64,000 nucleotides of DNA from Actinobacillus porcitonsillarum. Lineage in GTDB: Bacteria; Pseudomonadota; Gammaproteobacteria; Enterobacterales; Pasteurellaceae. Position 1 is the stretch's first letter. Each line of letters begins with the position of its first letter. Location of the stretch: positions 434,001 to 498,000 of the forward strand of contig NZ_CP029206.1 in NCBI RefSeq assembly GCF_003101015.1, given 5' to 3'. Below, piece after piece: positions 46,709 to 56,482 of this stretch. The notes below the pieces were generated by a model that saw nothing but the letters and a program-made list of their open reading frames with translations, was not told where the DNA came from and made no database searches. Position numbers and translations under genes: made by a program.

Positions 46709-48680
46709 TTACTTCGCCCTCTGGCATTGTTTCAAGCGGTTGAATTTGCTCATTTTTTTGCAAAGGTTGAGCGCCCTCATTTTTCAATGTATTGGATAAC
46801 GCAAAATCAAAGACTTTACGTGCAACCGGAGCTGCCACACTACCACCACCGCCGGCATTTTCTAAAATGATGGCAACCACCACCTTAGGATTATCATAAG
46901 GGGCATAGCCCATAAACCACGCATGGTCGTGCAACTCTTTTTTCAAGGCGTTTTTATTATATTTACCGCCTTTTAAGTTAAACACCTGTGCCGTCCCTGT
47001 TTTTCCGGCGGCACGATAGAACGAGCCACCCGCTTTCTTACCCGTACCATTGCCGGCATTGATTACGTTATACATGCCCAGTTTCGCCACTTGCCAAAAA
47101 CGCTCTGGCACACCGGTGATATCTTCATAAAGCGCAGGGTCTTTGTAAGGCTCTACTGCTTTTGCACTCATCACTTCTTTCATTAAATGAGGCGTATTAA
47201 CCCGACCATTATTGATCAACACCGAAGTCGCCTTCGCAAGTTGTAGGGGGGTGGCAATCCAATAACCTTGCCCAATCCCAACCGGAATGGTATCCCCTTG
47301 CACCCAAGTTTTTTTATAGCGAGCCATTTTCCACTCTTTGCTTGGCATAACACCGGCTGACTCTTCAAAAAGGTCGATACCGGTTTTCTGTCCAAAACCA
47401 AATTTTTTCATCCATTCAGACATCTTATCAATGCCCGTATCGTATGCCAGCTGATAGAAAAAGGTATCCGAAGACTCGGTAATCGCTTTATTGACATTCG
47501 TTGCGCCGTGCCCGGATTTTTTCCAGTCACGATAGCGTTGTGTCGTTCCCGGCAAAATCCAGTAGCCTGGGTCAAAAATGGTGGTGGTTGGCGTAATTTT
47601 CCCTTCGGCTAACCCCATCACAGCGTAAAAAGGTTTCACAGTCGATGCTGGTGGATAAGTCCCCTGCGTTGCCCGACTATAAAGCGGACGAGCAGGGTCT
47701 TCCAATAATGCTTTATAATCCTTACCGGATACACCACCTACAAACAAGTTATTATCATAACTTGGGTTGGTTACCATCGCCAAAATACTGCTATCACGAG
47801 GATCCATCACAACCACTGAGCCACGCTGATTACCCAATAAATTCTGAATATATTGTTGTAATTCCACATCAATAGTTAAACGAATGGAACTGCCTGCCGC
47901 ACCTTCTTGATCACGTAATTTCCGAATTACCTTCCCTCGGTTATTGATTTCTACCTCTTCAAACCCTGTTTGCCCGTGCAGCTGATCTTCGTAGTACTTT
48001 TCAATACCCAGTTTTCCCATATCGTGAGAACCCGCATAATTACCGAATTTACCCTCTTCTTCGAGCTTTTTCTTATCTCTTTCGTTAATTTTCGCGACAT
48101 AACCCAAAATATGCGTTAGCGTTTCGCCATAAGGGTAGTTACGTTTGTAGTAGGCTTGCACATCTAAACTCGGGAAGCGATATTGATTAACGGCAAAACG
48201 TGCCATTTGTTCTTCGTCTAAATTGCCTTTCAACAAAATCGGGGTATAACGTGAAGTCCGCTTTTTCTCTTTGCGGAAATTCTCAATATCTTCATCGGTT
48301 AAACCCACAACCTCTTTAAGATCGATTAAGGTTTGTTCTAAATCCTGCGTTTTTTCCGGCACGATGAATAAACCAAAATAGGTAATATTTTCTGCCAACA
48401 CTTTACCGTTGCGGTCATAAATCAAGCCACGCGTTGGCGGAACAGGCAATAATTTAATCCGGTTGCCATTCGAACGGGTTTGGTAATCCTCATAACTACT
48501 GATTTGGAGATGGTACAGATTAGCAATCAACACGCCGGTTAAAGCGAGTACGCCGACAAAAGCCACGACCGCACGGCGAGCAAATAAATTACTCTCCGCT
48601 TGCCCGTTTCTCACTTTTTCATGAGGCTTAGCCGACATCAATTTTCCGAGTTTACCAAACATACTTATCTCAAATTGCAA
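46701..48680 (-). CDS. mrdA: Penicillin-binding protein 2 (MrdA)
   Basis: 659 residues, class B PBP, the transpeptidase of the elongasome. An N-terminal transmembrane helix lies near residues 34-54, the dimerisation domain covers 60-230, and the transpeptidase domain follows: SxxK in [11 protein letters not shown] (near 345), SSDTF (near 405), and KTGTAQ (near 562). The C-terminal 30 residues are Gln/Glu/Pro-rich. A start at the next internal Met (residue 7, MFGKLGKLM) is possible. Confidence 0.97.
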   Translation of the reverse strand: MQFEISMFGKLGKLMSAKPHEKVRNGQAESNLFARRAVVAFVGVLALTGVLIANLYHLQISSYEDYQTRSNGNRIKLLPVPPTRGLIYDRNGKVLAENITYFGLFIVPEKTQDLEQTLIDLKEVVGLTDEDIENFRKEKKRTSRYTPILLKGNLDEEQMARFAVNQYRFPSLDVQAYYKRNYPYGETLTHILGYVAKINERDKKKLEEEGKFGNYAGSHDMGKLGIEKYYEDQLHGQTGFEEVEINNRGKVIRKLRDQEGAAGSSIRLTIDVELQQYIQNLLGNQRGSVVVMDPRDSSILAMVTNPSYDNNLFVGGVSGKDYKALLEDPARPLYSRATQGTYPPASTVKPFYAVMGLAEGKITPTTTIFDPGYWILPGTTQRYRDWKKSGHGATNVNKAITESSDTFFYQLAYDTGIDKMSEWMKKFGFGQKTGIDLFEESAGVMPSKEWKMARYKKTWVQGDTIPVGIGQGYWIATPLQLAKATSVLINNGRVNTPHLMKEVMSAKAVEPYKDPALYEDITGVPERFWQVAKLGMYNVINAGNGTGKKAGGSFYRAAGKTGTAQVFNLKGGKYNKNALKKELHDHAWFMGYAPYDNPKVVVAIILENAGGGGSVAAPVARKVFDFALSNTLKNEGAQPLQKNEQIQPLETMPEGEVNE

Positions 48681-48706
48681 AATTTTCTTTAAATCACACC
48701 GCTTGT

Positions 48707-49174
48707 TTATTCACGATGATAAGGGTGGTTAGTGCTTAAAGACCACGCACGATATAAACTTTCAGCGACCACAACACGCACCAAAGGATGTGGCAACGTT
48801 AAAGGCGAAAGTGACCAACTCTGTTCAGCGGCTTGTTTACATTCCGGCGATAACCCTTCTGGCCCACCAATGAGCAAACAAACATCTCGCCCATCATTTT
48901 TCCAACCTTCTAGTTGCTTCGCCAACTGCTCGGTTGTCCACGGCTTTCCGGGAATATCTAGCGTAACGATTTTCCCTTTACCGGCTGCGGCTAACATCGC
49001 CTTCCCTTCTTGCTCCAGAATACGTTTAATATCCGCATTTTTGCCACGTTTACCGGCTGGAATTTCAATCAATTCGAAGGGCATATCATTCGGAAAACGG
49101 CGTTGGTATTCTTCAAAACCGACTTTTACCCAATCAGGCATTTTTTGCCCTACGGCAATTAATTTAATCTTCAT
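48707..49174 (-). CDS. rlmH: 23S rRNA (pseudouridine1915-N3)-methyltransferase RlmH
   Basis: 155 residues, SPOUT fold. Methylates pseudouridine 1915 in helix 69 of 23S rRNA. I take the ATG at 49174, which overlaps the rsfS stop (TAATG), giving [15 protein letters not shown]; an upstream start would add three residues. The SAM knot is [15 protein letters not shown] and the C-terminus ends in the conserved HPYHRE. Downstream of rsfS and upstream of mrdA, as in enterics. Confidence 0.97.
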   Translation of the reverse strand: MKIKLIAVGQKMPDWVKVGFEEYQRRFPNDMPFELIEIPAGKRGKNADIKRILEQEGKAMLAAAGKGKIVTLDIPGKPWTTEQLAKQLEGWKNDGRDVCLLIGGPEGLSPECKQAAEQSWSLSPLTLPHPLVRVVVAESLYRAWSLSTNHPYHRE

Positions 49175-49488
49175 TACGACCAAAGTTTCTCTAATTGGTA
49201 CATTTCACGGGCATCCGCTTGAAGCAAATGCACGATAGCTTGTCCGAAATCCACAACAATCCAATCCGCCACGGCTTTACCTTCATCGCCAAACACCTCA
49301 AAACCGGCTTGTTTTGCTTCTGCGGCTAATTTGTCCGCCGTTGCCGCAACGTGACGAACCGAAGTCCCTGTTGCGATAATCATCGTATCAGTAATACTTG
49401 ATTTACCACGAACATCAATAGCTAAAATATCTTGTGCTTTTAAATCATCTAAAGTGGTTGTTAAAAATTCGACTAATTGTTTTTCCAC
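49174..49488 (-). CDS. rsfS: Ribosome silencing factor RsfS
   Basis: 104 residues from a GTG at 49488, chosen because GGAAAAG precedes it and the length then matches relatives (102-105); an upstream ATG would add 15 residues unlike the family. It binds ribosomal protein L14 (uL14) and blocks subunit joining in starved cells. [23 protein letters not shown] and [14 protein letters not shown] are conserved. The TAATG overlap couples it to rlmH. Confidence 0.93.
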   Translation of the reverse strand: MEKQLVEFLTTTLDDLKAQDILAIDVRGKSSITDTMIIATGTSVRHVAATADKLAAEAKQAGFEVFGDEGKAVADWIVVDFGQAIVHLLQADAREMYQLEKLWS

Positions 49489-49658
49489 GTTTCTTTTCCA
49501 TTCATAATTACTAAAAACGGGGAATTTTAACACAGATTAGAAAGGGATAAAAAAATAAGCGGTAGGAATTTGCAAATTTTTTACAATGACAGGTAAATGA
49601 GCTTTGGATAAAAGAAGCGGTAATGGTGTAATCGTGGCCTAAACTTTCGATTTTTGTA

Positions 49659-49716
49659 GGGGCGGGGTTTATCCCCGCCCGTTAAAAAGAAATCGGGTGG
49701 GGATAAACCCCACCCC
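49659..49716. repeat. Inverted pair of REP-like hairpins, GGGCGGGG family
   Basis: GGGCGGGG-TTTAT-CCCCGCCC (49660-49680) and GGGTGGGG-ATAAA-CCCCACCC (49695-49715) are two 8-bp hairpins in mirror orientation, 14 bases apart. They occupy the gap between mutS and rsfS, where no gene is visible. A USS-like AAGCGGTA motif lies nearby. Confidence 0.85.
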
Positions 49717-49773
49717 AACAAATCTTTGAGGAAGGTTCTTTATCAAATTGAGAATTTTTATATTCTCTCTCCC

Positions 49774-52368
49774 CTACCTCTGCAACGCTTTTAAACGATA
49801 CAGCACTTCTAACGCTTGTTTAGGGGTAAGTTCATCGGGATCAACTTCTGCAAGGGCTTTTTCGACTTCGCTTTCAATCGCAACAAGCGGTGGGATTTCT
49901 GCGCTGTTTTGCAAATCGTTGGAAAATAACAAATCCGCTTGCGGATTTTCTGCGCCCACTTTGGTTTGTTCAGAAATCGTTTCTAAATGTGCTAACCGCT
50001 GTTTCGCTAACTGAATAACCGCTTTAGGTACGCCGGCAAGCGCCGCCACTGCTAAACCATAGCTTTTACTCGCTGCCCCTTCTTGAACAGAGTGCATAAA
50101 CACAATCGTATCGTTATACTCCCTTGCATCTAAATGCACATTGGCAACGCCTTTTAAAAGATTAGGCAAGCTGGTCAATTCAAAATAGTGTGTCGCAAAC
50201 AACGTGAGCGATTGGCTTTTCTTCGCCAGCCATTCAGCACACGCCCACGCTAATGAAAGCCCGTCATAAGTTGAAGTACCTCGCCCAATTTCATCAATTA
50301 ACACCAAGCTATATTCAGTGGCTTGATGAAGAATATTCGCCATTTCGGTCATTTCCACCATAAAGGTTGAACGTCCGGAAGCTAAATCATCGCTTGCGCC
50401 AATACGGGTAAAAATGCGATCGACAATGCCGATTTCCGCACTCTCTGCCGGCACAAAACTACCGATGTACGCCATAAGCGTGATCAACGCAATTTGACGC
50501 ATATAGGTGCTTTTTCCCCCCATATTCGGCCCCGTTACCACCAATAAATGTCGTTGCCCATTCAAATAAACCGGGTTCGCAATAAAAGGCTCTTTTAGCA
50601 CTTGCTCAACGACTGGATGACGACCGCCTTTGATATTGATGATACGTTGAGGGCTAAAGGTTGGTTTGACATAACCCAGATTTTCCGCACGTTCAGCTAA
50701 ATTGGTCAAAACATCCAGCTCCGACAATGCCATTGCCGCTAACTGTAATTCGCCTAAACGAGGAATCATAAAATCAAACAATGCTTCGTAAAGTTGTTTT
50801 TCCAACGCCAAAGAAGCTCCTTTTGCTTTTAACACCTTATCTTCATAGGTTTTTAGTTCAGGAATGATATAACGTTCGGCATTTTTTAGGGTTTGGCGGC
50901 GTACATAGTGAATAGGTGCTTTATGTGCCTGCCCTTGGCTAATTTGAATATAGTAGCCGTGAACAGCATTAAAACCGATTTTAAGCGTATCAATGCCTGT
51001 GGCTTCTCGTTCTCGTTGTTCTAGATTTTCTAAGTATTGAGTTGCCCCATCGGCTAAATCACGCCATTCATCTAATTCTGCGTTGTAGCCTGCTGCAATG
51101 ACCCCGCCATCACGAATAAGCTGTGGTGGATTTTCAATAATCGCTCGTTCTAACAAATCGTGAAGTTCGCTAAAATCACCGATTTGGTACAGTAACTGAT
51201 CTAAACTTGCAGTTAAATGTTGCGAACTCTGCACGATGTCAGGAATTTGCCCCAATGCCGAACGTAAACGGGTTAAATCACGAGGGCGAGCCGAGCGAAG
51301 TGCCACACGAGCTAAAATACGCTCCATATCGCCCACGTTTTGTAGCAAAGATTGAAGCGGTTGAATTTGTCCATTTTTTTGCAAAGCATCAATCGTCTCT
51401 TGACGCTCTTCCAACTTTTTCATCTGGCGGATAGGTTGGTGGATCCAACGTTTAAGCAAGCGACTTCCCATCGGCGTAACGCATTTATCCAACACTGCGG
51501 CTAACGTATTTTCCGTCCCACCGGCAAGGTTTTGCGTTAATTCCAAATTGCGGCGTGTGGCGGCATCTAATAACACTGTATCGTGATTTTGAGCCAGATG
51601 AATGCTGTTGATGTGAGGCAGTGCCGTACGTTGTGTTTCTTGTGCATAATGCAACACACAACCTGCAGCACAAAGTGCAACCACCGCTTTTTCGACCCCA
51701 AACCCCGCCAAACTTTGCGTACCAAATTGACGGTTTAACAGTTGAATTGCCGTCACTAACTCAAATTCCCATACCGGACGGCGGCGTAACCCTTTGTAAT
51801 TATTTAAAATTTGTGCATAACCAAAATCTTCAGCATAGAGAATTTCTGCCGGGCTAACCCGTTGTAATTCAGCCGCGAGCGCTTCTTTATTTGGCAATTC
51901 ACTGATTAAGAAACGACCTGATGTCATATCTAACGTTGCAATCGCAAAAGTACCTTTCTCCTCATAAATGGCTGCCACAAGGTTATCTTGTCGCTCGGGT
52001 AAAAGCGCTTCATCACTAACTGTGCCAGGTGTAACGATGCGTACCACTTTACGTTCAACGGGCCCTTTACTCGTGGTTGGATCGCCAACTTGCTCACAAA
52101 TTGCCACACTTTCGCCCAAAGCCACCAATTTCGCCAAATAACCTTCAACGGCGTGATAAGGCACGCCTGCCATAGGAATAGGCTCGCCTGCAGATGCGCC
52201 TCGTTTGGTTAAAGAAATATCTAATAACGCAGCCGCTTTTTTCGCATCGTCATAAAACAACTCGTAAAAATCGCCCATACGATAAAAAAGCAAAATATCG
52301 GGATTTTGGGCTTTAAGTTGCAAATACTGTTGCATCATCGGCGTATGATTTGAAAGTTCTTGGGTCAT
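49774..52368 (-). CDS. mutS: DNA mismatch repair protein MutS
   Basis: 864 residues. Recognises mismatches and small loops. Domain order: mismatch-binding domain ([20 protein letters not shown] near 27, with the F-x-E wedge GDFYE), connector, core and clamp, then the ATPase with Walker [16 protein letters not shown] (near 618), and the [14 protein letters not shown] signature. The C-terminal tail ending [13 protein letters not shown] is the MutS tetramer segment. The reading frame is intact. Confidence 0.98.
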   Translation of the reverse strand: MTQELSNHTPMMQQYLQLKAQNPDILLFYRMGDFYELFYDDAKKAAALLDISLTKRGASAGEPIPMAGVPYHAVEGYLAKLVALGESVAICEQVGDPTTSKGPVERKVVRIVTPGTVSDEALLPERQDNLVAAIYEEKGTFAIATLDMTSGRFLISELPNKEALAAELQRVSPAEILYAEDFGYAQILNNYKGLRRRPVWEFELVTAIQLLNRQFGTQSLAGFGVEKAVVALCAAGCVLHYAQETQRTALPHINSIHLAQNHDTVLLDAATRRNLELTQNLAGGTENTLAAVLDKCVTPMGSRLLKRWIHQPIRQMKKLEERQETIDALQKNGQIQPLQSLLQNVGDMERILARVALRSARPRDLTRLRSALGQIPDIVQSSQHLTASLDQLLYQIGDFSELHDLLERAIIENPPQLIRDGGVIAAGYNAELDEWRDLADGATQYLENLEQREREATGIDTLKIGFNAVHGYYIQISQGQAHKAPIHYVRRQTLKNAERYIIPELKTYEDKVLKAKGASLALEKQLYEALFDFMIPRLGELQLAAMALSELDVLTNLAERAENLGYVKPTFSPQRIINIKGGRHPVVEQVLKEPFIANPVYLNGQRHLLVVTGPNMGGKSTYMRQIALITLMAYIGSFVPAESAEIGIVDRIFTRIGASDDLASGRSTFMVEMTEMANILHQATEYSLVLIDEIGRGTSTYDGLSLAWACAEWLAKKSQSLTLFATHYFELTSLPNLLKGVANVHLDAREYNDTIVFMHSVQEGAASKSYGLAVAALAGVPKAVIQLAKQRLAHLETISEQTKVGAENPQADLLFSNDLQNSAEIPPLVAIESEVEKALAEVDPDELTPKQALEVLYRLKALQR

Positions 52369-52481
52369 AACATTCTTTGAGTAAATAAAAAATTAGACGT
52401 AGTTTATCAGATTGCCCCACCCTGTACAAAATCACGGAGGCTCACTATAATTTGAGGAACTTTTCTTAAGAGGACAAAACA

Positions 52482-53111
52482 ATGAAATTATATGGATTAC
52501 CGGGCTCTTGCTCATTTGTTCCCCACGTTGCATTAGAGTGGATTAAACAAAAAACCAATACCCAATATGAATATCAAGCAGTTACACGTGAATTTATTAA
52601 ATCGCCTGAATACCTTGCATTAAACCCACGTGGTGCCGTGCCGGTATTAGTGGACGGCGATCTTGCGCTTTCACAAAACCAAGCGATTTTGCACTATTTG
52701 GACGAGGTTTACCCAGAGGTTAAACTTTTTGGTAGTAAAACCGCTCGAGATAAAGCAAAAGCAGCACGCTGGTTAGCGTTCTTCAACGGCGATATTCACA
52801 AATCTTTCGTGCCATTATTCCGCTTACCAAGCTACGCAGCGGATAATGAAGCCTTAGCAAACGCCATTCGCCAACAAGCGGCAGAGCAGATTTTAGACCA
52901 ATTAACCACAGCAAATGAACATTTAGAAACCCACGCTTTCTTTGGCGAGACGATTTCTGTTGCGGATGTTTACCTATACACCATGTTAAATTGGTGCTAT
53001 TTACTTAAACTCGATTTTAGCCACTTATCGCAACTTGCCCCATTTATGAAACGTGTTGAAGCAGACAGCAGCGTACAGCAGGCTCGTGAGCAAGAGGGTT
53101 TGAATAAATAA
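52482..53111 (+). CDS. gst: Glutathione S-transferase
   Basis: 209 residues, beta-class-like: [20 protein letters not shown] at the N-terminal thioredoxin-like half, with Cys10 and Ser11 in the catalytic region. [27 protein letters not shown] is the glutathione-binding strand with Pro and Gln-Ser. The helical C-terminal half starts near residue 90. Likely detoxifies electrophiles or reduces disulfides. Its own promoter and terminator. Confidence 0.92.
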   Translation: MKLYGLPGSCSFVPHVALEWIKQKTNTQYEYQAVTREFIKSPEYLALNPRGAVPVLVDGDLALSQNQAILHYLDEVYPEVKLFGSKTARDKAKAARWLAFFNGDIHKSFVPLFRLPSYAADNEALANAIRQQAAEQILDQLTTANEHLETHAFFGETISVADVYLYTMLNWCYLLKLDFSHLSQLAPFMKRVEADSSVQQAREQEGLNK

Positions 53112-53137
53112 AACTCCTGTTATTTAGCAAAGAGAAG

Positions 53138-53166
53138 AGGAATACACGCAAGCGTATTCCTTTTTT
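53138..53166 (+). terminator. Terminator of gst
   Basis: AGGAATAC (53138-53145) and GTATTCCT (53154-53161) pair around ACGCAAGC-type loop, then TTTTTT. Confidence 0.85.
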
Positions 53167-53203
53167 CTTATTTAAAGAAGACCACAAAAGAGCTAAAACA
53201 ATA

Positions 53204-53300
53204 TAAAAAAGATAAAAAAGGTTTAAAAAAGATCTTTTCAATATCAAAAGGTTCATATATGATTCATATCAATATAGATTTAGTTAAATCAGACCATATA
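53204..53300. promoter_or_regulatory. Possible HipB operator region
   Basis: Upstream of the hipB start lie AAAAGATCTTTT (a perfect 12-bp palindrome near 53230) and the direct pair AGACCATA / AGACCATG (53290-53310). Hip operons are autorepressed by HipB through palindromic sites near the promoter, so these are candidates. Confidence 0.35.
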
Positions 53301-53306
53301 TAGACC

Positions 53307-53615
53307 ATGAATACATTAACTTCTCAACTTGAAATGCAAATTGATGCATTAAAAACATTACAAAAAGAAGTCATTGCTTATGAACAAGCACAACGGCAGC
53401 AATTACATGCTAACAAAATTCATAGCATGACAGCATTTGGTCAATTACTTAATGAAAAACGTAAAGCATTAGATATTGATCTGCATACGCTTGAGTTACA
53501 AACGAATGTTTCTGTTTCGACACTTAAGCGTTTATTTCAAGACCCAAGCCAAGTACGGTTTTCAACCGTATTATTGGTTGCTGAAACATTAGGAATTTCA
53601 TTATGCACGCTCTAA
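53307..53615 (+). CDS. hipB: HipB-like HTH component of a HipBST module
   Basis: 102 residues. N-terminal coiled-coil-like helix (LTSQLEMQIDALKTLQKEVI) followed by an XRE helix-turn-helix: FGQLLNEKRKALDIDLHTLE, then TNVSVSTLKRLFQDP. In the E. coli O127 HipBST system HipB binds operator DNA and augments neutralisation by HipS. It overlaps hipS by 13 bases. This is the first gene of the operon, preceded by AT-rich DNA with palindromes. Confidence 0.9.
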   Translation: MNTLTSQLEMQIDALKTLQKEVIAYEQAQRQQLHANKIHSMTAFGQLLNEKRKALDIDLHTLELQTNVSVSTLKRLFQDPSQVRFSTVLLVAETLGISLCTL

Positions 53616-53920
53616 AACGTATTGGTAATGTCTATTTATATGAAGAACTAATCGGGCAACTCGTACAAGATTCACAAGGTTTTCATTTTTATTATGATGA
53701 AAATTATCAGGGAATTTCGATTTCGCTTAGCCTTCCAATTTCACAGCGAGCGTTTCATTCTGAGCATCTTTTCCCTTATTTTGCTTCACTTGTCCCCGAG
53801 GGTTGGTTAAAGGAACGTTATTCTACCTTGCAGAAGATTGATGAAAATGATCTCTTCGGATTACTCCTAAATAATGGAAAAAATTTACTTGGCGCCACAC
53901 AAATTTTTGAGGTGAAATGA
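53603..53920 (+). CDS. hipS: HipS-like antitoxin of a HipBST module
   Basis: 105 residues, homologous to the N-terminal subdomain of HipA: YLYEELIGQLVQDSQGFHFYYD, SLSLPISQRAFHSEHLFPYF, then ASLVPEGWLKERYS with W68 in the position where the E. coli HipS tryptophan enters the HipT active site. In HipBST the toxin lacks this domain and HipS supplies it in trans as the antitoxin. Overlaps hipB by 13 bases and hipT by the ATGA, so all three genes are translationally coupled. Confidence 0.9.
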   Translation: MHALKRIGNVYLYEELIGQLVQDSQGFHFYYDENYQGISISLSLPISQRAFHSEHLFPYFASLVPEGWLKERYSTLQKIDENDLFGLLLNNGKNLLGATQIFEVK

Positions 53921-54963
53921 TGTCCGTTTGTCGAATTACATTACAAGCACTCACAAACAGTGAAGAAAAAACAGGTTATAGCACAAAGGGGCTTTTGGCT
54001 TTAACCGGCAATGAAAAATTTAATCCAATGCTTCCATTTAGCCGGCAAGAATTCACTTTCTCTACGCCTCAAAAGCAAAAAGGCATGAGTATTTCAGGTT
54101 ATCAACCCAAACTACAACTGATTATTCAAGATAACCAGTTTACAAGCATTGATCAGCAAGGATTATATATTCTCAAACCCTCTCCGGCGGATTACCCAAA
54201 TTTGGCGGAAAATGAACACGCCACGATGCAATTAATGAAAAAATTAGGTTTTTGTGTGCCTGAAAATGGCTTGATTGCTTTTAATGCAAGTGAATTAACC
54301 GCAGAAAAAGAATTTGCTTTTGTGATTAAACGTTTTGATCGTACCGAAGAAGGCAAGCCCATTCATAAAGAGCAACTTGATGGTGCAATGAATGTCCGTG
54401 AAAAATATGGGAAAATTGGCAACGACAACGAGCAATATATTAGCTATGAACAAGCGGTAAAATTTATTCTTACTCATACCGAAAACAATTTAAGCCAAAG
54501 GCAAGAATTATTTAGACGAATCGTTTATGCCTATCTTCTTGGAAATAATGACTTACATCTACGGAACTTCTCGCTAATTCATTCAAAAGAAGGAACAATT
54601 ACACTTGCACCTATTTATGATTTTGTTTCCGTAGCCCCTTATTCTGAACTATTTCATAGCTCAATTTTAGCTTTACCACTATTAGCAAAAGAGGAGGGGG
54701 GAAAAGAATTGGCTCACGGTTTCGATACACAATATGGCGAATATATCGGGCAAGATTTTATTGAATTTGGAGAGAATATCGGACTAAGTAAAAGGCTGAT
54801 TATCGAAAAACTTCTTCCAGAAATAAAGGATGAAGCTAAAATGGTAGAACAAGTGTATCAGACCTCTTTTTTACCCGAAAAACATAAAGAACAGATATTA
54901 AAGGCATATTTAAGAAGGCTTAACTTGCTTTTTATTTTAAACGAGGAGAAATTACTTAAATAA
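53917..54963 (+). CDS. hipT: HipT-like Ser/Thr kinase toxin of a HipBST module
   Basis: 348 residues from the first ATG, or 347 from the second (53920). In the second numbering the regulatory SIS motif in KGMSISGYQPKL falls at S57 and S59, the autophosphorylation sites known in E. coli O127 HipT. The kinase motifs are VIKRFDR (substrate/ATP region), GNNDLHLRNFSL with catalytic Asp211, and PIYDFVSVAP with Asp234. The HipA N-terminal subdomain is missing, supplied by HipS. HipT kinases phosphorylate tryptophanyl-tRNA synthetase. Immediately downstream lies an IS110 element. Confidence 0.93.
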   Translation: MMSVCRITLQALTNSEEKTGYSTKGLLALTGNEKFNPMLPFSRQEFTFSTPQKQKGMSISGYQPKLQLIIQDNQFTSIDQQGLYILKPSPADYPNLAENEHATMQLMKKLGFCVPENGLIAFNASELTAEKEFAFVIKRFDRTEEGKPIHKEQLDGAMNVREKYGKIGNDNEQYISYEQAVKFILTHTENNLSQRQELFRRIVYAYLLGNNDLHLRNFSLIHSKEGTITLAPIYDFVSVAPYSELFHSSILALPLLAKEEGGKELAHGFDTQYGEYIGQDFIEFGENIGLSKRLIIEKLLPEIKDEAKMVEQVYQTSFLPEKHKEQILKAYLRRLNLLFILNEEKLLK

Positions 54964-54972
54964 AAACAAACA

Positions 54973-54993
54973 GGTATTATGTAGCAAATGCAC
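54973..54993. repeat. Left-end fragment of the REP-doublet element, copy 2
   Basis: GGTATTATGTAGCAAATGCA differs at one base from the left end of the copy at 27738. It is followed 1 kb later, past an IS110 element, by the rest of the doublet (56231-56388), consistent with interruption of one element by the IS. Confidence 0.6.
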
Positions 54994-55046
54994 AACTCCT
55001 TGATTTGTCCAAATGACCTAGTAGATACCATAAGACACAACAAATT

Positions 55047-56033
55047 TTATTTCATAAATGTATCTAAATTAAATGCCGTCTGTTTTTGCAATACAGCCTG
55101 TGCAATAGTGACTAATTTACGCATTAAAGCAGTGATAATTACCATTTTAGGCTTACCACACTCAAGCAACCGCAATACAAACGAGCGATATACGCTATTT
55201 TTGTAGCAGCCAAAGGCAAAATTCATTGCAGGACAAAAGAGCGCCTTGCGAATGTCGGATTGCCCGATTTTTGAGATACCAATAACGGTATTTAAACTTT
55301 TCCCCGAACTTTTAATCATCGGGGTTAAGCCTGTAAAAGTGGCTGCAGCTTTTGCATTTTTAAAACGATTGCCATCACCTAAATGGGCAATCAGTTGAAC
55401 GGCGGTTGCAAAGCCAATAGCAGGAATAGTGCAAAGCAATTTTACATTGTTTTTCAATGTGTTATCTGCATTAACGCACTGTTTAATCGTTTTCTCCAAA
55501 GCATTAATCTGCGCTTTGATGAAGGCAATCATCTGCTGTGTTGAAGCAATGCAATCGCTATCAATCAACATCGTTAGCCGTGTTTTTTCTTGTGCCAACT
55601 GTTTTTTCAGGTGGTCAAGTTGGCGATTTTTACGCAACAATTCCCGTTGAGCAGGGGAAATTGGCTGATAAATCGGTAATTTATGACGCTTTTCATCGGC
55701 ATAATCGGCAAGCATTTTGGCGTCGATTTTGTCGGTTTTAGAGCGTAAATTATCGGTTCTCGTGAAATTTGCACTACATTTAGGGTTAATTACGCTAACG
55801 GTGATTTGCTGTTGAAACAGAAAATCAGCTAGGGCTTCGTGATAAATATTGGTGGCTTCCATTACGCAGTGAAAAGTTTCACCAAATGTATTGAGCCACT
55901 GCATAAGTGATTGAAATCCTTCCGGATTATTTTTAAACACTTTATGCTTATGTTTGCCGTTTTGTAATTTAATGGCAACATCAAATTTAGCTTTGGCAAT
56001 ATCAATGCCAACGTAATATAATGGGTTATCCAT
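55047..56033 (-). CDS. IS110-family transposase (DEDD/Ser recombinase)
   Basis: 328 residues. The N-terminal RuvC-like DEDD domain begins YVGIDIAKAKFDVAI, with further acidic residues in VMEATNIYHEALADFL and TDNLRSKTDKIDAKML. A coiled-coil linker follows, then the C-terminal transposase-20 domain with IPAIGFATAVQLIAHLGD and the catalytic serine region KSSGKSLNTVIG. The frame is intact, so it could be active. The gene points left, away from the capsule locus. Confidence 0.95.
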   Translation of the reverse strand: MDNPLYYVGIDIAKAKFDVAIKLQNGKHKHKVFKNNPEGFQSLMQWLNTFGETFHCVMEATNIYHEALADFLFQQQITVSVINPKCSANFTRTDNLRSKTDKIDAKMLADYADEKRHKLPIYQPISPAQRELLRKNRQLDHLKKQLAQEKTRLTMLIDSDCIASTQQMIAFIKAQINALEKTIKQCVNADNTLKNNVKLLCTIPAIGFATAVQLIAHLGDGNRFKNAKAAATFTGLTPMIKSSGKSLNTVIGISKIGQSDIRKALFCPAMNFAFGCYKNSVYRSFVLRLLECGKPKMVIITALMRKLVTIAQAVLQKQTAFNLDTFMK

Positions 56034-56154
56034 TTGACCTCCAAACCTTGTGAATGCGGGCTACGGAAAACGTGCCTGAGATACCATTCGGGGTGATAGT
56101 GGATGAGGAAGTAGGCTTATATCTACACTACGTGCTTAATAGCACTAGGGACGC
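56034..56154 (-). ncRNA. Candidate bridge RNA region of the IS110 element
   Basis: About 120 bases of non-coding DNA between the transposase start and the proposed end of the IS. In the IS110 group the bridge RNA is made from this side (upstream of the recombinase). The minus strand contains stem-forming pieces such as GTAGATATAAGCCTAC and CGTAGCCCGCATTCAC. Which loops match target and donor was not resolved by eye. Confidence 0.4.
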
Positions 56155-56174
56155 CACAACTCTACTTTCTCTTT

Positions 56175-56208
56175 AACCCCATTATGATGGTACTCGTAAT
56201 GGGGTTTT
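56175..56208 (+). terminator. Terminator in the IS110/lipoprotein gap
   Basis: AACCCCATTA and TAATGGGGTT form a perfect 10-bp stem around a 12-base loop, then TTTTCTTTT. It may originally have closed the hipBST transcript before the IS110 insertion. Confidence 0.75.
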
Positions 56209-56230
56209 CTTTTACCCATATTCTAATACA

Positions 56231-56388
56231 AGGGACGCCACGCTGGCGTCCATCATAGCCATAAATGCAACGTAGGTAAACAATTCGAAATCTATAAAAT
56301 CACAGTCATACTTTTAATAATGTACGTTGTCGAAATACTTTATGGACGCCAGCATGGCGTCCCTACGTATACTTTTGTGCAACTGCTA
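56231..56388. mobile_element. MITE-like REP doublet, copy 2
   Basis: Palindromes GGACGCCACGCTGGCGTCC (56233-56251) and its near-inverse (56344-56362) lie 92 bases apart, as in the 27788-27917 copy; the spacer is roughly two-thirds similar between copies. The right end GTGCAACTGCTAAATAATAC is the inverse-like partner of the left end at 54973. No gene inside. Confidence 0.75.
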
Positions 56389-56400
56389 AATAATACAGAA

Positions 56401-56459
56401 ACAAGCAGTTATTTTTCTTACGCCATTTGCAAAATGGTTCGAGAAAATAACCGCTTGTC
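56401..56459. terminator. USS-type terminator after the lipoprotein gene
   Basis: ACAAGC-AGTTATTTT and its complement AAAATAACCGCTTGT form inverted arms around an AT-rich loop. The right arm is a perfect uptake core; the left has one change (G to A). Confidence 0.65.
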
Positions 56460-56482
56460 ATCTTAATCACGAGTTCTCAGTA

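Larger units (their letters stand above)
54991..56162 (-). mobile_element. IS110-family insertion sequence
   Basis: The 8-bp CACAACTC occurs at 54991-54998 and 56155-56162, 1164 bp apart, giving proposed element ends with one copy assigned to the target. The single transposase gene lies between, with about 50 bases of non-coding DNA at its 3' side and 120 at its 5' side. IS110 elements have no terminal inverted repeats and use a bridge RNA encoded in a non-coding end. Exact ends need comparison with an empty site. Confidence 0.75.
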
